NCBI RefSeq assembly: GCF_001625305.1
Contig: NW_017803824.1
Location: 2,444,960-2,508,959 of the forward strand
Reading direction: 5' to 3'
From: Branchiostoma belcheri
Taxonomy: Eukaryota; Chordata; Leptocardii; Amphioxiformes; Branchiostomatidae
Length of the DNA stretch: 64,000 bases
Part shown: piece by piece, positions 57,901-64,000 of the stretch
How the letters are laid out: every line of letters begins with the position of its first letter
Position numbering within the stretch: the stretch's first letter is position 1
Notes under the pieces: generated by a model
The model's database searches: none
The model's input: only the letters and a program-made list of their open reading frames with translations
What the model was told of the DNA's origin: nothing
Translations under genes and position numbers: made by a program

Positions 57901-59683
57901 ATTTCAGTTCTGGTCTTTTGCCAGCTTCAAATTTTTCAAAACAATATTAAAATGCATTTTGGAATACCAGTAGGACTTATTTTTGTCCTACGTTACAGAC
58001 AAAGACCATCTGTACGGAGATACCTTAGTGTTGAGATTATCAGACTGTTGGGCAACCAATGAGCAACCAGAAACCATTGGTCATTAAAATCATTGAGAGA
58101 TCATCGGAAGACCTTGGATTTCATTGACATTAACCTTCGCTGATCCATGTACTGGCTTTACCTGCACCAGTGCAGACATGTAATAAAAGTTACTCTCCAA
58201 GCAGAGGTTGGTGGGGGAATATATGCCGCTGTTTTTTTGTTGTCACTACCCCCACCTTGGGTCGCACATGGACCCTCTGGCCAAAGGATACTGCCTGGCC
58301 ATTTTGATACAGTGTTTTTCTGCCACCATAGGATCTGCTTGGAGATTGTTTTGAGCCCTACAGACGAAAGGTCTGAGTGCCACTCATCAGAGGAAGAGTA
58401 ATGGTCTCAGGGGCCAAGGTGTCCTTCATCATCACTCCCCATGGATTCCAGGGATACCCGACATACCCCACCCTGCACCTCCTCTCAACCCTATATAACA
58501 GCAGCTAAAGAAAATGACTACAAGTACTGTAAAGACAACCAAGACATGTTCTCCTGCTATCATCACCAATCATTAACAATAAGCATGGCTCTGGTGCAAC
58601 GGAAAAATTAACTACTTTGTTTCCATACTTGAAGCAACCAGACAGGCAACAGATAATACCATGATTTTGATGGACATCATTATAGTAGCCTTCAGTATAT
58701 ATAACACCGGTATATGTCAAAAGGATGAAATTCTGTGTAGCATTTACACACATGGGCTAGCTAGGGAATGTTGGGTAAAAGGGACAGTATTATCGATAGA
58801 AAGATGTCCTTAATTAAGCTTATACAAACTAACGGAGCAATAACAACTACATAAGATTGCCGATAACTAAGACATATCATATATCATCCTCGTGCGAAAT
58901 GAATGGTGACCGTTAGATAATGGACTTAGTAAGCACGATATGAGACCTTTGACCCTGAAAACACCGGAGATAGCGCTGGTAACTGGGCAGCCAAGGATGG
59001 GCCGAGCTATGGCGACGGGCAATATTGTCAGTGCGGCCTGTCACCCCAAGAATAGACCCATGTCAACTATGTCGGAACTGATAAGGCATGTTTGCAAAAA
59101 TCCATAGATTCATGGGCGATGTTTGATTTTGATACTAAATTAGGGACTTACTTGGCACTAGAACATTTGATGGCTCAAAGTACCGTACATGTAGTAGCTA
59201 CCGGTAACAATCTTAACCTCAAGATCAGCTACTGGAAATCTTTTAGACTCCGGATCAAGTAGCATTCCAGTACGACCATAAAGATGGGAATTTGTAGCTG
59301 ATAACTGACATTTAGCAACAAATCACATACACTCTATCCAAGTAGAAGCACTAACAAAATGGGTGGTCCTCAGATTCAAGTAAGCAATACTACACAAGTA
59401 GACTTATAGCCTTGTGGTTGCTAGCCTAGTATCAATCAGTACTTCTGAGAATCTCTGTGATAGCCATAGCCTTATCCAGTACCCAAGAACATAAAAGTCT
59501 GTAACTAAGAGGTATTGAAACTTTACCATAGGAAGTTACTGTTGCAACTTGACCTATGACCCACCTCCATGAGATGTACTTGCCGCCATATTCCATCTCA
59601 TCCTGAAGGTCATGGTTCCCAAGGTGATAAGAGGTCACCCCGCTAAGGGTCAACCTGCGGAATATCCTCTTCACCTTCTTCAT
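24673..59683 (-). CDS. SHROOM: Shroom family actin-binding, Rho-kinase-recruiting protein, 12 coding exons
   Basis: Shroom proteins bind F-actin through ASD1 and Rho-kinase through the C-terminal ASD2 coiled coil, driving apical myosin contraction in epithelia. Twelve exons join in one frame to 1899 codons plus TGA: 59683-59565, 53232-53083, 48805-48689, 48347-44804, 44517-44399, 30979-30602, 29411-29013, 28631-28449, 28056-27900, 25972-25871, 25500-25330, 24933-24673. Recognisable parts are RPRSWHST (about residue 97), RYVKTMY (about 235), an ASD1-like segment YKNYLKEAQDKVL (about 783), a polyproline exon (1350-1476) and ASD2 (1723-1899) with SNEFDKYQRF, LLLSLSGRLARAQNAL and DDKIKLGEEQLRCL. 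No PDZ domain is seen; a different start exon is proposed. The tail exons are certain, exon 1 is a prediction, and an undetected small exon in the 13.4-kb intron 5 is possible. It is probably the single pre-duplication relative of vertebrate SHROOM1-4. Confidence 0.93.
25330..25500 (-). CDS. SHROOM: Shroom exon 11 (ASD2 core)
   Basis: Fifty-seven codons, phase 0 on both sides. NEFDKYQRFVDELDKITNLL and LSLSGRLARAQNALQNIEE are the most conserved segment of the Shroom family and identify the gene on their own. Donor AAG|GTGGGG. Confidence 0.97.
25871..25972 (-). CDS. SHROOM: Shroom exon 10 (ASD2 start)
   Basis: Thirty-four codons, phase 0 on both sides, after acceptor CCCTCAG. MELIDSISKKLENLRKAEDL and IELNNELGQQ align with the first ASD2 helix of vertebrate Shrooms. 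Donor CAG|GTGAGA. Confidence 0.95.
26043..26283. mobile_element. Inverted-repeat element with decayed hammerhead-like motif
   Basis: The left end (26043-26072, GATATAGGGATTTTCTTTTA...) is nearly the exact reverse complement of the right end (26254-26283). Inside, at 26205-26233, lie CTGAGGA, a GGTG/CACC stem and AAAA, resembling a hammerhead ribozyme core (CUGANGA, stem II, GAAA) with one core base lost. Such ribozymes are known in Penelope-like retroelements of animals. It is in Shroom intron 9. The type of element is uncertain. Confidence 0.5.
27590..27708. mobile_element. MITE right end, CTCCAAGCAGAT family
   Basis: GATCTGCTTGGAGATTA at 27691-27707 is the right terminal repeat. It is preceded by the family interior (GGCCAATTTGATACTGTCTTGCC, partly duplicated). 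No left terminal repeat is seen; the left limit is approximate. Confidence 0.55.
27741..27857. mobile_element. MITE copy, CTCCAAGCAGAT family
   Basis: The left end TAATCCCCAAGCAGATC and right end GATCTGCTTGGAGATC enclose ATGGTGGCAAGGCAGTGTCC and a complementary ATACTGTCTTGCCACC. The flanks share an imperfect 10-base repeat (CTTCACATGT / ATTCACCTGC). Its right end is 42 bp from the Shroom exon 9 donor. Confidence 0.8.
27900..28056 (-). CDS. SHROOM: Shroom exon 9 (acidic coiled coil)
   Basis: Encodes RSLSETQLPPTSPYFTESSA followed by AKAKMMLEMRRQQ and a Glu-rich run, residues 1670-1722. This resembles the acidic linker before ASD2 in vertebrate Shrooms. The acceptor may slip by 3 bp (CAG|TAG|G), adding one Ser. 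Donor AAG|GTGGGT, phase 0. Confidence 0.9.
28449..28631 (-). CDS. SHROOM: Shroom exon 8
   Basis: Encodes DDKNLKEILMEPNHKTADYM and RECFPEA, corresponding to the conserved DKSL.DIL block of vertebrate Shrooms, followed by a basic Ser/Arg-rich stretch. Phase 2 on both sides; donor AAG|GTAAGC. Confidence 0.92.
29013..29411 (-). CDS. SHROOM: Shroom exon 7 (Ser-rich; conserved block before ASD2)
   Basis: Residues 1476-1608: His/Ser/Pro-rich, then SRSSSRSSSEKSGSSDS, then KTPEEIKTDELAKDIIDR, which matches the SSEDIRTEALAKEI block of vertebrate Shrooms and fixes the frame. Phase 2 at both ends. A 191-codon frame on the opposite strand is a shadow of this compositional bias. Confidence 0.95.
30330..30520 (+). 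mobile_element. tRNA-derived SINE
   Basis: A tRNA-like head carries a B box GGTTCGAGTCC at 30377-30387 and an A-box-like TGGCGTAACTGC at 30332. After it comes a body containing CCTTGGGAAAGGCACTTTA and CGACTTTCCTCACTT, a combination I associate with repeated invertebrate SINEs. The acceptor stem does not close as a functional tRNA. It lies in Shroom intron 6. Confidence 0.6.
30602..30979 (-). CDS. SHROOM: Shroom exon 6 (polyproline)
   Basis: Residues 1350-1475: DRKLSNGSSTSGSDVFIED, a basic segment, then proline runs EEPLPPPPPSPPP, FLADLPPPPPELL and MESPPPPPPVEE. These resemble the Ena/VASP EVH1-binding (F/L)PPPP sites of vertebrate Shroom3. Phase 2 at both ends. The preceding junction (AG|T, Ser) assumes a direct join to exon 5 across 13.4 kb. 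Confidence 0.92.
31045..31316 (-). mobile_element. tRNA-Ala-derived SINE
   Basis: On the minus strand the head (31316 to about 31245) resembles tRNA-Ala(UGC): GTGGGTAGAGTGCTCG, CCTTGCATTCGG at the anticodon arm, and GAGTTCGATCCCC as B box (31251-31263). The 3' acceptor strand does not pair with the 5' end, so it is not a functional tRNA. A body of about 200 bp follows to an AT-rich tail. The limits are approximate. Confidence 0.6.
32194..32283. mobile_element. MITE copy, CTCCAAGCAGAT family
   Basis: The left end AATCTCCAAACAGATCATA and right end TATGATCTGCTTGGAGATT are near-perfect inverted repeats. Interior is GGTGGCAAGGCAGTAGCC and its complement. It is flanked by AGAAAGCATGT on the left and AGAGAGCATGT on the right, an 11-base duplication with one difference. 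Confidence 0.85.
34971..35106. repeat. 58-bp tandem repeat, about 2.3 copies
   Basis: AGACTTTGA(A/G)TCACC starts at 34971, 35029 and 35087, an exact 58-bp spacing, with TTGA(T/C)GGTT and AGCCTTCTG inside each full unit. Non-coding. Confidence 0.85.
35126..35133. promoter_or_regulatory. Palindromic CRE (TGACGTCA)
   Basis: A perfect CREB/ATF octamer in a CpG-containing patch of Shroom intron 5. It could belong to an internal promoter for a short Shroom transcript; support is motif only. Confidence 0.25.
37186..37528. repeat. Tandem duplication, period about 178 bp
   Basis: AGACATTTC(C)TC...TTGGTCATT at 37186 recurs at 37364. Shared downstream blocks are GATCTTGTGAAAG, ATGAATGTTA, CAGTGCCTGTT(A/G)CC and TTAGAATTTCCAA(C/T)CATC. 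Non-coding. Confidence 0.8.
38099..38304. mobile_element. 206-bp snap-back MITE with exact 11-bp target duplication
   Basis: Arms of about 90 bp are inverted copies of each other; examples are ATTGGCCAAATAGGGAGATA on the left and its near-complement on the right, and GGAGTTGGTCCGCTAG opposite CTAGTGGACCAACTCC. It is flanked by the identical 11-mer ATGAACATGTA at 38088-38098 and 38305-38315. There is no open frame. The duplication length suggests a Mutator-like transposase. Confidence 0.85.
38502..38773. mobile_element. Nested pair of MITEs, CTCCAAGCAGAT family
   Basis: Two left ends (AATCTCCAAGCAGATG at about 38502 and 38553) and two right ends (ATATCTGCTTGGAGATT at about 38704-38720 and 38757-38773) are arranged one pair inside the other. 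The inner pair is flanked by CATAAAGGCCT / AAGAAAGGCCA, the outer by GTAACAATGCC / ATTACGATGAC. Both are imperfect 11-base repeats. The inner interior carries complementary TATCAAATTGGCCAGACAG blocks. Confidence 0.75.
40117..40325. mobile_element. MITE with GGGCCTGCAAG terminal repeat
   Basis: AGGGCCTGCAAG (40117-40128) and its exact complement CTTGCAGGCCCT (40314-40325) bound an interior rich in CGTAATTCGTAA repeats. TGTAATG flanks both sides (40110-40116 and 40327-40333). The CAGAGGGCC form at the right end resembles hAT termini, whose duplications are 8 bp, but the class is uncertain. Confidence 0.7.
41823..42330. repeat. Diverged repeats around a GTCCAGTATG / CAACTCAACACC motif
   Basis: Related blocks start near 41828, 42001 and 42273 and share ATAAGCTTT, ACTGTCCA, AGGAAG, GGTT(C/T)(A/G)GACAACTCAACACC and CCTA(C/T)GTCCC(T/C)AGGCT. 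They are old local duplications in intron 5. Confidence 0.45.
44103..44357. mobile_element. MITE with GGCCACACCAATT terminal repeat, copy 2
   Basis: It begins AGGCCACACCAATTCATTTC and ends ACTGATGTGGCCT. The right terminal repeat is more decayed than in copy 1. The element ends 41 bp from the Shroom exon 5 donor. Confidence 0.65.
44399..44517 (-). CDS. SHROOM: Shroom exon 5
   Basis: Follows acceptor TCCTGCAG and encodes KQQKPLPPVPEKEVLPNGVP and EERRDSDNIFVFPQAEPAP, residues 1311-1349. Phase 0 in, phase 2 out; donor AAG|GTATTT. No domain; LPPVP is a possible SH3 ligand. The frame and both splice sites are consistent with exons 4 and 6. Confidence 0.85.
44804..48347 (-). CDS. SHROOM: Shroom exon 4 (3.5-kb central exon, ASD1-like)
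   Basis: A single 3544-bp exon opens from AG|G (Arg129) and runs 1181 codons to donor CAG|GTGAGT. A very long central exon is typical of Shroom genes. It is Ser/Pro/Arg-rich and mostly disordered. Landmarks: HADMRYVKTMY (residues 230-241, matching QADIRYVKTVY in vertebrates), YKNYLKEAQDKVLNRTSY (about 783-800, matching the NSIKDAQSRVLGATSF segment of ASD1), LKWFYEKKTGNKV (about 1010, matching the RKTGK block), and PRPSSGHVRDP. Short motifs of the type RSGSAENLL, RSGSADNLL and SVSMEQL recur. Three plus-strand frames of 200 codons or more within the exon are shadows. Confidence 0.95.
48689..48805 (-). CDS. SHROOM: Shroom exon 3 (RPRSWHST block)
   Basis: Residues 90-128: RHDPPERPRSWHSTHEAINS and HPDVVPDWEPMPVSSNQA. 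This matches the RRSDPACRPHSWHATK block that directly follows the PDZ domain in vertebrate Shrooms. Acceptor CCTCCCAG, donor AAG|GTAACC, phase 2 at both ends. Confidence 0.9.
48806..53082 (-). other. Shroom intron 2
   Basis: No further exon is recognisable. The intron contains a possible SINE head at about 49430-49510, a possible end of the GGCCACACCAATT MITE family near 50220, and otherwise featureless AT-rich DNA. Confidence 0.5.
49430..49510 (-). mobile_element. Possible tRNA-derived SINE head
   Basis: On the minus strand GGTTCGAATCC (49439-49449) is a perfect pol III B box. It is preceded by about 55 bases resembling a class II tRNA with a long variable arm. The ends do not pair as an acceptor stem. 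Confidence 0.35.
53083..53232 (-). CDS. SHROOM: Shroom exon 2
   Basis: Residues 40-89: ESQADIVPPPPTEEPKPVPV, QEKGSMHTESVTKVVQSSGY and GGVKHRVKK. Acceptor TTGTTGCAG. The donor was placed at AAA|GTGGGT because it gives phase 2, as exon 3 requires, and yields VKKRHDP, close to VKRRSDP of vertebrates. No PDZ fold is encoded. Confidence 0.72.
53871..54090. mobile_element. MITE with GGCCACACCAATT terminal repeat, copy 3 (diverged)
   Basis: It begins AGGCCACACCAATTTATATC and ends near AAATTTGTATGACCT. The interior AAGAAATAAGCAAGAG and TTCTTTCTTTCC stretches are loosely complementary. It is the most decayed of the three copies. Confidence 0.5.
54256..54318. mobile_element. Short MITE relic, CTCCAAGCAGAT family
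   Basis: ATATCTCCAAGCAGATGTTGG on the left and AGTCTGCTTGGAGAC on the right enclose only about 35 bp. This is probably an internally deleted copy. Confidence 0.6.
57391..57528. mobile_element. MITE copy, CTCCAAGCAGAT family
   Basis: The left end AATCTCCAAGCAGATCATAC and right end GACCTGCTTGGAGATT enclose GGTGGTAAGGCTGTATCC and a complementary GATACTGTCC block. Flanks TACTAAACACT / ACCAAAACACT look like a decayed 11-base duplication. Confidence 0.8.
58192..58348. mobile_element. MITE copy, CTCCAAGCAGAT family
   Basis: The left end ACTCTCCAAGCAGAGG and right end GGATCTGCTTGGAGATT enclose the family interior (GGCCATTTTGATACAGTGTT and CTGCCACCATAG). The flanks show no clear duplication. Confidence 0.7.
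59565..59683 (-). CDS. SHROOM: Shroom exon 1, predicted PDZ-less start
   Basis: From the ATG at 59683 the frame encodes MKKVKRIFRRLTLSG, VTSYHLGNHDLQDEMEYGG and KYISW and reaches a consensus donor GAG|GTGGGT in phase 2, which is exactly what exon 2 needs (AG|A, Arg40). An in-frame TAG about 39 bases upstream supports this ATG. The peptide is basic at the start and unlike any domain I know. It would be the start of an isoform without PDZ; a PDZ-encoding promoter could lie beyond 64000. Confidence 0.55.
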
Positions 59684-61460
59684 GTTCGTGATCCTCGTAG
59701 AAAAGTTTGCGATCCTTGTCTATCACAGTTGAATTTCTCCGAAACTGCTACATGTAAATTGTTTCTCCCTTGATATTAAGCTCCACAACAACAACTTGCA
59801 TTCCCAGAACAGTCTCCGGTCAGTTTTGTTTGACCAGCAGGAGGATTTAAGCTGCCAGCAGTCCAAGCAGAACGGAGCTGTGTTGTGACTGTCGCAGGTG
59901 GTGCTCTGTGTGTCCAATATGGATTACAGAACCCGCTTTACAACAGGATGGCAACACTTGCCTTCAGCTCAGGAAACATTTACTGCAGTCATGAATCTTT
60001 TATCTTGTTAAGACAAAGTCTGAAGGATGGCACCACCAAATGTTTGCGATGCCCTTTCTCAGAGTCTGCTAATCCTATGTCGACATCTTTATCTATTGGT
60101 TTACCTGTCCAGGAGTTTGCTGTTTTCCTGAGAACTGTTGGAAGAAGAGTCCAGGATGTGTCTTCAGGTGTGCAAGAGATAATATCCGATCATCAGGCAA
60201 CAAACAGGAATGACAGGAAGAAGTCCTTAGTCCTTAGGCTGCGAGAACAATAATGGACACAACAGTTACAAGTTTCTTGTACTGGAACAGGAGATGCAGC
60301 TTCATTTGATCTCGATAAAGCTGCACTGTGAGTCTCTGAGAAACTGAGGGAAGGTTTGTCACAGACATAACATACAATCCTCACTAACTAATTTCAGTTC
60401 CGATGGTGTGTACAATAGAAGACTGTCTATCTCAGGATATTGCACCACTAGGAGATAGGTTACAATTAAAGCACTAGTAAACCATTTGCTGACTTTGGAA
60501 TGGGTCAATAGCACCTGTTGTCCCTGATAATATTTGTTCTCAGTCAAAAGGGCATGTGAAAAGATGGCCTGACCCGTGTTTTAAACAACAAGTGTTTGTC
60601 CAAAACATACAGCAGAAATTCCGCTGGACTTTGCCGATCATTAATTGTCAAGATTCTACATATCAATCTTACTTGAGGTGCCTGCGAAGTAAACTTGGCG
60701 AAAAAGGTCCTAATTTCTTCCTTGACAGGTCCAAAAGGTCGGGCACAATTGCTGTCCTTCGAACTACGTGTCACTCCGATTCCAATAAACAGCAACCTGT
60801 TACCCGGCGGTCTCTTCTTCTGTTGTGATTGCTCTGATCTCCGTGGTTACCATATCCTGATGTGACACAGCTGGTGCAGCTAGGATGAATCTTCCTTTAT
60901 TGGGCTCGGAGGCACACAATTGTTGAAGGTTGACGTTCCTCACAAACCTTATGTCACTTGCACAGTTTTTCGTTTATCTCGTTGACCATCAGAGTGACAT
61001 CTTCATCAAATGCTGGACGATAAAGGGATGACATCTGTCCATGATGAAGTCTTGCATGAAGGCAAGAGAAACACTGAAAACACTCACAGTTGCAGCAGTC
61101 TGAAGTCGGTACAGAATCTTCCTCAACTCTCTGCAGTTGCGTTAGATCTGAAAATAGTATTCTGTCAACCAACAGTTATGCTCCGTCACCCGCCTACAAA
61201 ATATTTTGCATCGACAGGGGAGGAAGGGTTCAAATTTGCTCTTGAGGCTGGGCTTGTTAAGTTGTTGCCACACAAGTCCAACAGAATCCTGGAAATGTAG
61301 CCCCAGTAGTTGAAGTGAAGGGAGTGTATTATGCCTGGCACTCCTCAGCAGCTAAAATACAGTCATCAGTAGTAGGCGCAACGACCATGAAACAGCTGAA
61401 AAATTGATGAAGATCTCCCGATGTACCTTAACTGGAAGTAGGCTTGGTAAGGTGCATTTA
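59684..61460. other. Region upstream of Shroom exon 1
   Basis: Probably the promoter and 5' leader of the predicted PDZ-less transcript near 59700-59900, then unassigned DNA. Open frames of 90-122 codons on the plus strand (59885-60253, 60556-60828) have no recognisable motifs or splice structure. Confidence 0.35.
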
Positions 61461-61489
61461 CCTTAGAGCTGTGAAAAACATCCACACCA

Positions 61490-62005
61490 GGATGTACTAC
61501 AACAACGACTGTTTCCAGAACCGTTTTGACCGCTGTCATCTTCGGAAACTGCCAGAAAACATTCCACCGTCAAGTCAGCTGTCGTCCGGCTTGGCTTGTT
61601 AGATAAATGGCTTGCCCAATGGAAGAATCCAAGGGGGAAAACACCCTGAACAGAGGCAGGGACTCAAGTCCAATACAGCCTGTCTTGTTAACTGCTTTGA
61701 CTGCTGTCAGCTTCAGGAACTGTCAGAGAACATATCACAACCAAGTCAGCTGTCGTCCTCTGGTTGTCAATGAATGATTTGCCCAAAGGGAAAACACAAC
61801 ACTGTATAGAGGCAGGCAGTTGGCAAGATGACTATTGAGTCCAATAAAGACAATCTTGAGCTCTGTTTTGCCGAGCTTCAAAAACTGTCAGCAGGCATAC
61901 CTCATGATCAGTCAGATCACCTGTTATTTGTCCCCTGGTGGTCCATAAATGATTCGCCGGACGGAAGTATCCACAGGAAAAAACGCCCTTCACAGAGAGG
62001 CAGTA
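61490..62005. repeat. Three diverged tandem copies, unit about 170 bp
   Basis: Each copy has TTTTGAC(C/T)GCTGTCA-like, CTTC(G/A)(G/A)(G/A)AACTG(C/T)CAG, AAGTCAGCTGTCGTCC and (A/G)ATGATTTGCCCAA-like blocks in the same order, followed by GGAAAA...AGAGGCAG. The third copy is the most diverged. The function is unknown. Confidence 0.6.
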
Positions 62006-63068
62006 CGTTCATAGCGTGACCCAAATCCAGAATAAGTAGCCACATGAATGTAGCTCCCTTCAAATATGATTAGGTTGAGCAGGCTAGGCTGCCTCTCCCA
62101 GGTTGTAAGATAAGAGTATGGCCGAGGGAGAGGGAAAAACCATGGCTGTCCACCCTGCCGTCCCCGCTATGTGCTGACCACTGCCGTGACAAGTGGCGCG
62201 CAAACCTTTGAAACCAGGTGTTTGTCGAGCGAGGCACGACTTCAGACCGGACCATAAAGCCTCCTCATTACCTATGGCGCTACGCAAATACGGGTAAAGT
62301 CCCACACTTGGGTTGGCCACGCTTTTCAGTGCCTGATCAAACCGTATGTTGGTAAATGTCAAAAGACATTTGGATGAATTAAACATGTTCTCTTGGGATG
62401 TTATGATATTAAACGTAATAATGTTTTTCAGAATATATACCCATGGCAGCGGAATTGTTCACGTTACAAACATGGAGATGTGTCAGAAACAAAAAACAAA
62501 ATAAAGGGCAGGTAAAATTTGCATATTGATCAATGACATGATTTATGACTGATATACTGCTTTTCCCTGAACATTGCATCCTGTTACATGTAACAAATTA
62601 TATGATGTAGTTATGGGCAAACTTTTTGGGTAAAAAAGGCATATCCAACTGGATAGTTCGAGTATGCTATTTTGCATTCATATTTGTGCCTTGATGTTAT
62701 TAGGCTTCCATTTTTAAACACCCATATCAGGGGTAGTAATCATATTTCCCTTTGGTTGACTGATAACAAAAACCCACTTATCCAACTTGGACCAGAATAT
62801 TCAGTGCATGTATGCAAATAGCCAAACAGAAATATATTGTACAATAGTTCACTCTTTGTTTTCAATCTCACAACATTATCCAATCTACCACTCATGTTGC
62901 CTTATGCTTCTTGCCAACTTCATGTAGTCACAGTCAATGTTCTTATGTCATTTGAGCCCCAGCCCCTATAATGAAACATAATATCATAAATTAAGGTTTG
63001 CCTAGTAGAACCCACAGAGTGACAAGTTTTCTACTTTCTGATGCAAGATTGGGGTGGGGGTGGGGGAT

Positions 63069-63159
63069 AGCCTGGGTACCATCCTGGTTAGTTTATGTTC
63101 CCTCGCTCCGACAGCAACTGTGGGAGCAAACGTAAACTAACCAGGATGGTACCCAGGCT
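63069..63159. mobile_element. 91-bp element with perfect 27-bp inverted ends
   Basis: AGCCTGGGTACCATCCTGG... (63069-63095) is the exact reverse complement of 63133-63159. The loop of 37 bp has no coding capacity. A tiny snap-back element; no clear target duplication. Confidence 0.85.
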
Positions 63160-63387
63160 AGGATGGCCCTGGAACCAAGGAACTAGCCTAGGCCTGTACA
63201 CTGGTCCTGGCACCCAGGCTGTAACTAACAGTGTGTGCTGGCTGGCTATAATGAAACGTGTCTGTCCTGAAAGCTGATCACCCAGTGGGGGCATCTACCT
63301 TGGAAAGGCAGGTATGGGCAGGTGGCAGGTAAACAGACCTGCCTGTTTGTTGTTGTTCAGGGGTCACAGGTAGCCTACACAAAAGGT

Positions 63388-63651
63388 CAGGCCTGTCACT
63401 GGCTGTCCATCCCAGGGCTATAGAAGTCTGGGTGTTCTAAGTACCCTAGGACTGCATAACCTAGTTGCCAATGTCTTCCAACCCAGGTTTCATTAGATAA
63501 ATTGTAAGCAATCCTGCCGCAGGCCTGTCACTAGCTGTCCATCCCAGGACTATAGAAGTCTAGCTGTTCTAAGTACCCCAGGACTGCATAACCTAGTCAC
63601 TAACGTCTTCAGACTCAGGCTTCATTAGATAAATTGTAAGCACTCCTGTTG
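63388..63651. repeat. Tandem duplication, period 132 bp
   Basis: CAGGCCTGTCACT(G/A)GCTGTC starts at 63388 and 63520. The two copies are about 85-90 percent alike by eye over the full unit, ending AAATTGTAAGCA(A/C)TCCTG. Non-coding. Confidence 0.85.
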
Positions 63652-64000
63652 GCAGCGTCTGGCCTAGTTAGCACACTCAGAGCATTTCGATGAGGCCCAA
63701 GATAGATTACTACTGAGATCTTAACATACCAGGATTGCTCTAATTGGGGTTTCTATGAGGTTGCTAACCTTACATTCGCTCACCTGTCCAGCTCCATCCT
63801 CCTTGTAAAGGGAAGGATTGATAAAGGGAAACAACTGCTGAGAAACGAGATACATGTACTGCTACAGAAGCCAAATACACAAACATTCATGCAATTATAC
63901 CTGATCATTCAAACAGTGAATCATCCATCGCAAACAGTGAATAATATTAATCTGATCTCAGTGGAAGCTAGCTGAGGTCAATACCCTACATGCAATGCAG

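Larger units (their letters stand above)
53233..59564 (-). other. Shroom intron 1
   Basis: No coding exon is recognised. The intron carries three copies of the CTCCAAGCAGAT MITE family (about 54256, 57391, 58192), one GGCCACACCAATT element (53871) and otherwise unassigned sequence. Confidence 0.5.

Noticed and set aside
59885-60253. 122-codon plus-strand frame beginning MTVAGGAL
   Set aside because: No recognisable domain, no convincing splice structure and ordinary chance length for this composition.

Overview
The window is nuclear DNA of an invertebrate chordate, most likely an amphioxus (Branchiostoma). Coding sequence is sparse and split into GT-AG exons. Three animal gene families are present, introns run from hundreds of bases to about 13 kb, and the non-coding DNA is crowded with short inverted-repeat transposons and tRNA-derived SINE-like pieces. 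There are no operons, CRISPR arrays, rRNA genes or convincing tRNA genes. The species call is an inference; the gene calls rest on protein motifs and matching splice phases.

Layout. Positions 1-15395 carry no exon I can assign and are probably first-intron sequence of a WWC/KIBRA gene. Its first coding exon, with a complete WW domain, is at 15396-15523 on the minus strand. Next come about 3.5 kb of divergent intergenic DNA with GC-rich stretches and a tandem array (17540-18117). A complete six-exon deoxycytidylate deaminase gene (DCTD, 232 aa) follows on the plus strand at 19024-21790, with an E2F-like site just before its ATG and a poly(A) signal at 22305. Converging on it from the minus strand is a Shroom gene, reconstructed as 12 coding exons from 59683 down to the stop at 24673 (1899 aa conceptual). 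It has one 3.5-kb exon, a polyproline exon and a C-terminal ASD2 domain. The last 4.3 kb contain only repeats and unassigned sequence.

How the genes relate. Shroom proteins bind F-actin and recruit Rho-kinase for apical constriction, WWC/KIBRA proteins are apical scaffolds that activate Hippo signalling, and DCTD makes dUMP for thymidylate synthesis. The order Shroom, DCTD, WWC, with Shroom and WWC in the same direction and DCTD opposed, matches two human fragments as I recall them: DCTD next to WWC2 at 4q35 (divergent) and SHROOM2 next to WWC3 at Xp22 (same direction). The window therefore looks like the unduplicated ancestral block, which is its most interesting feature.

Other points of note are a Shroom start exon that replaces the PDZ domain, recurrent RxxSx(E/D)-type motifs in Shroom, a MITE family with a CTCCAAGCAGAT terminus, two snap-back elements with exact 9-bp and 11-bp target duplications, a 69-nt perfect palindrome, a decayed hammerhead-like motif and a strong excess of the octamer TACATGTA.
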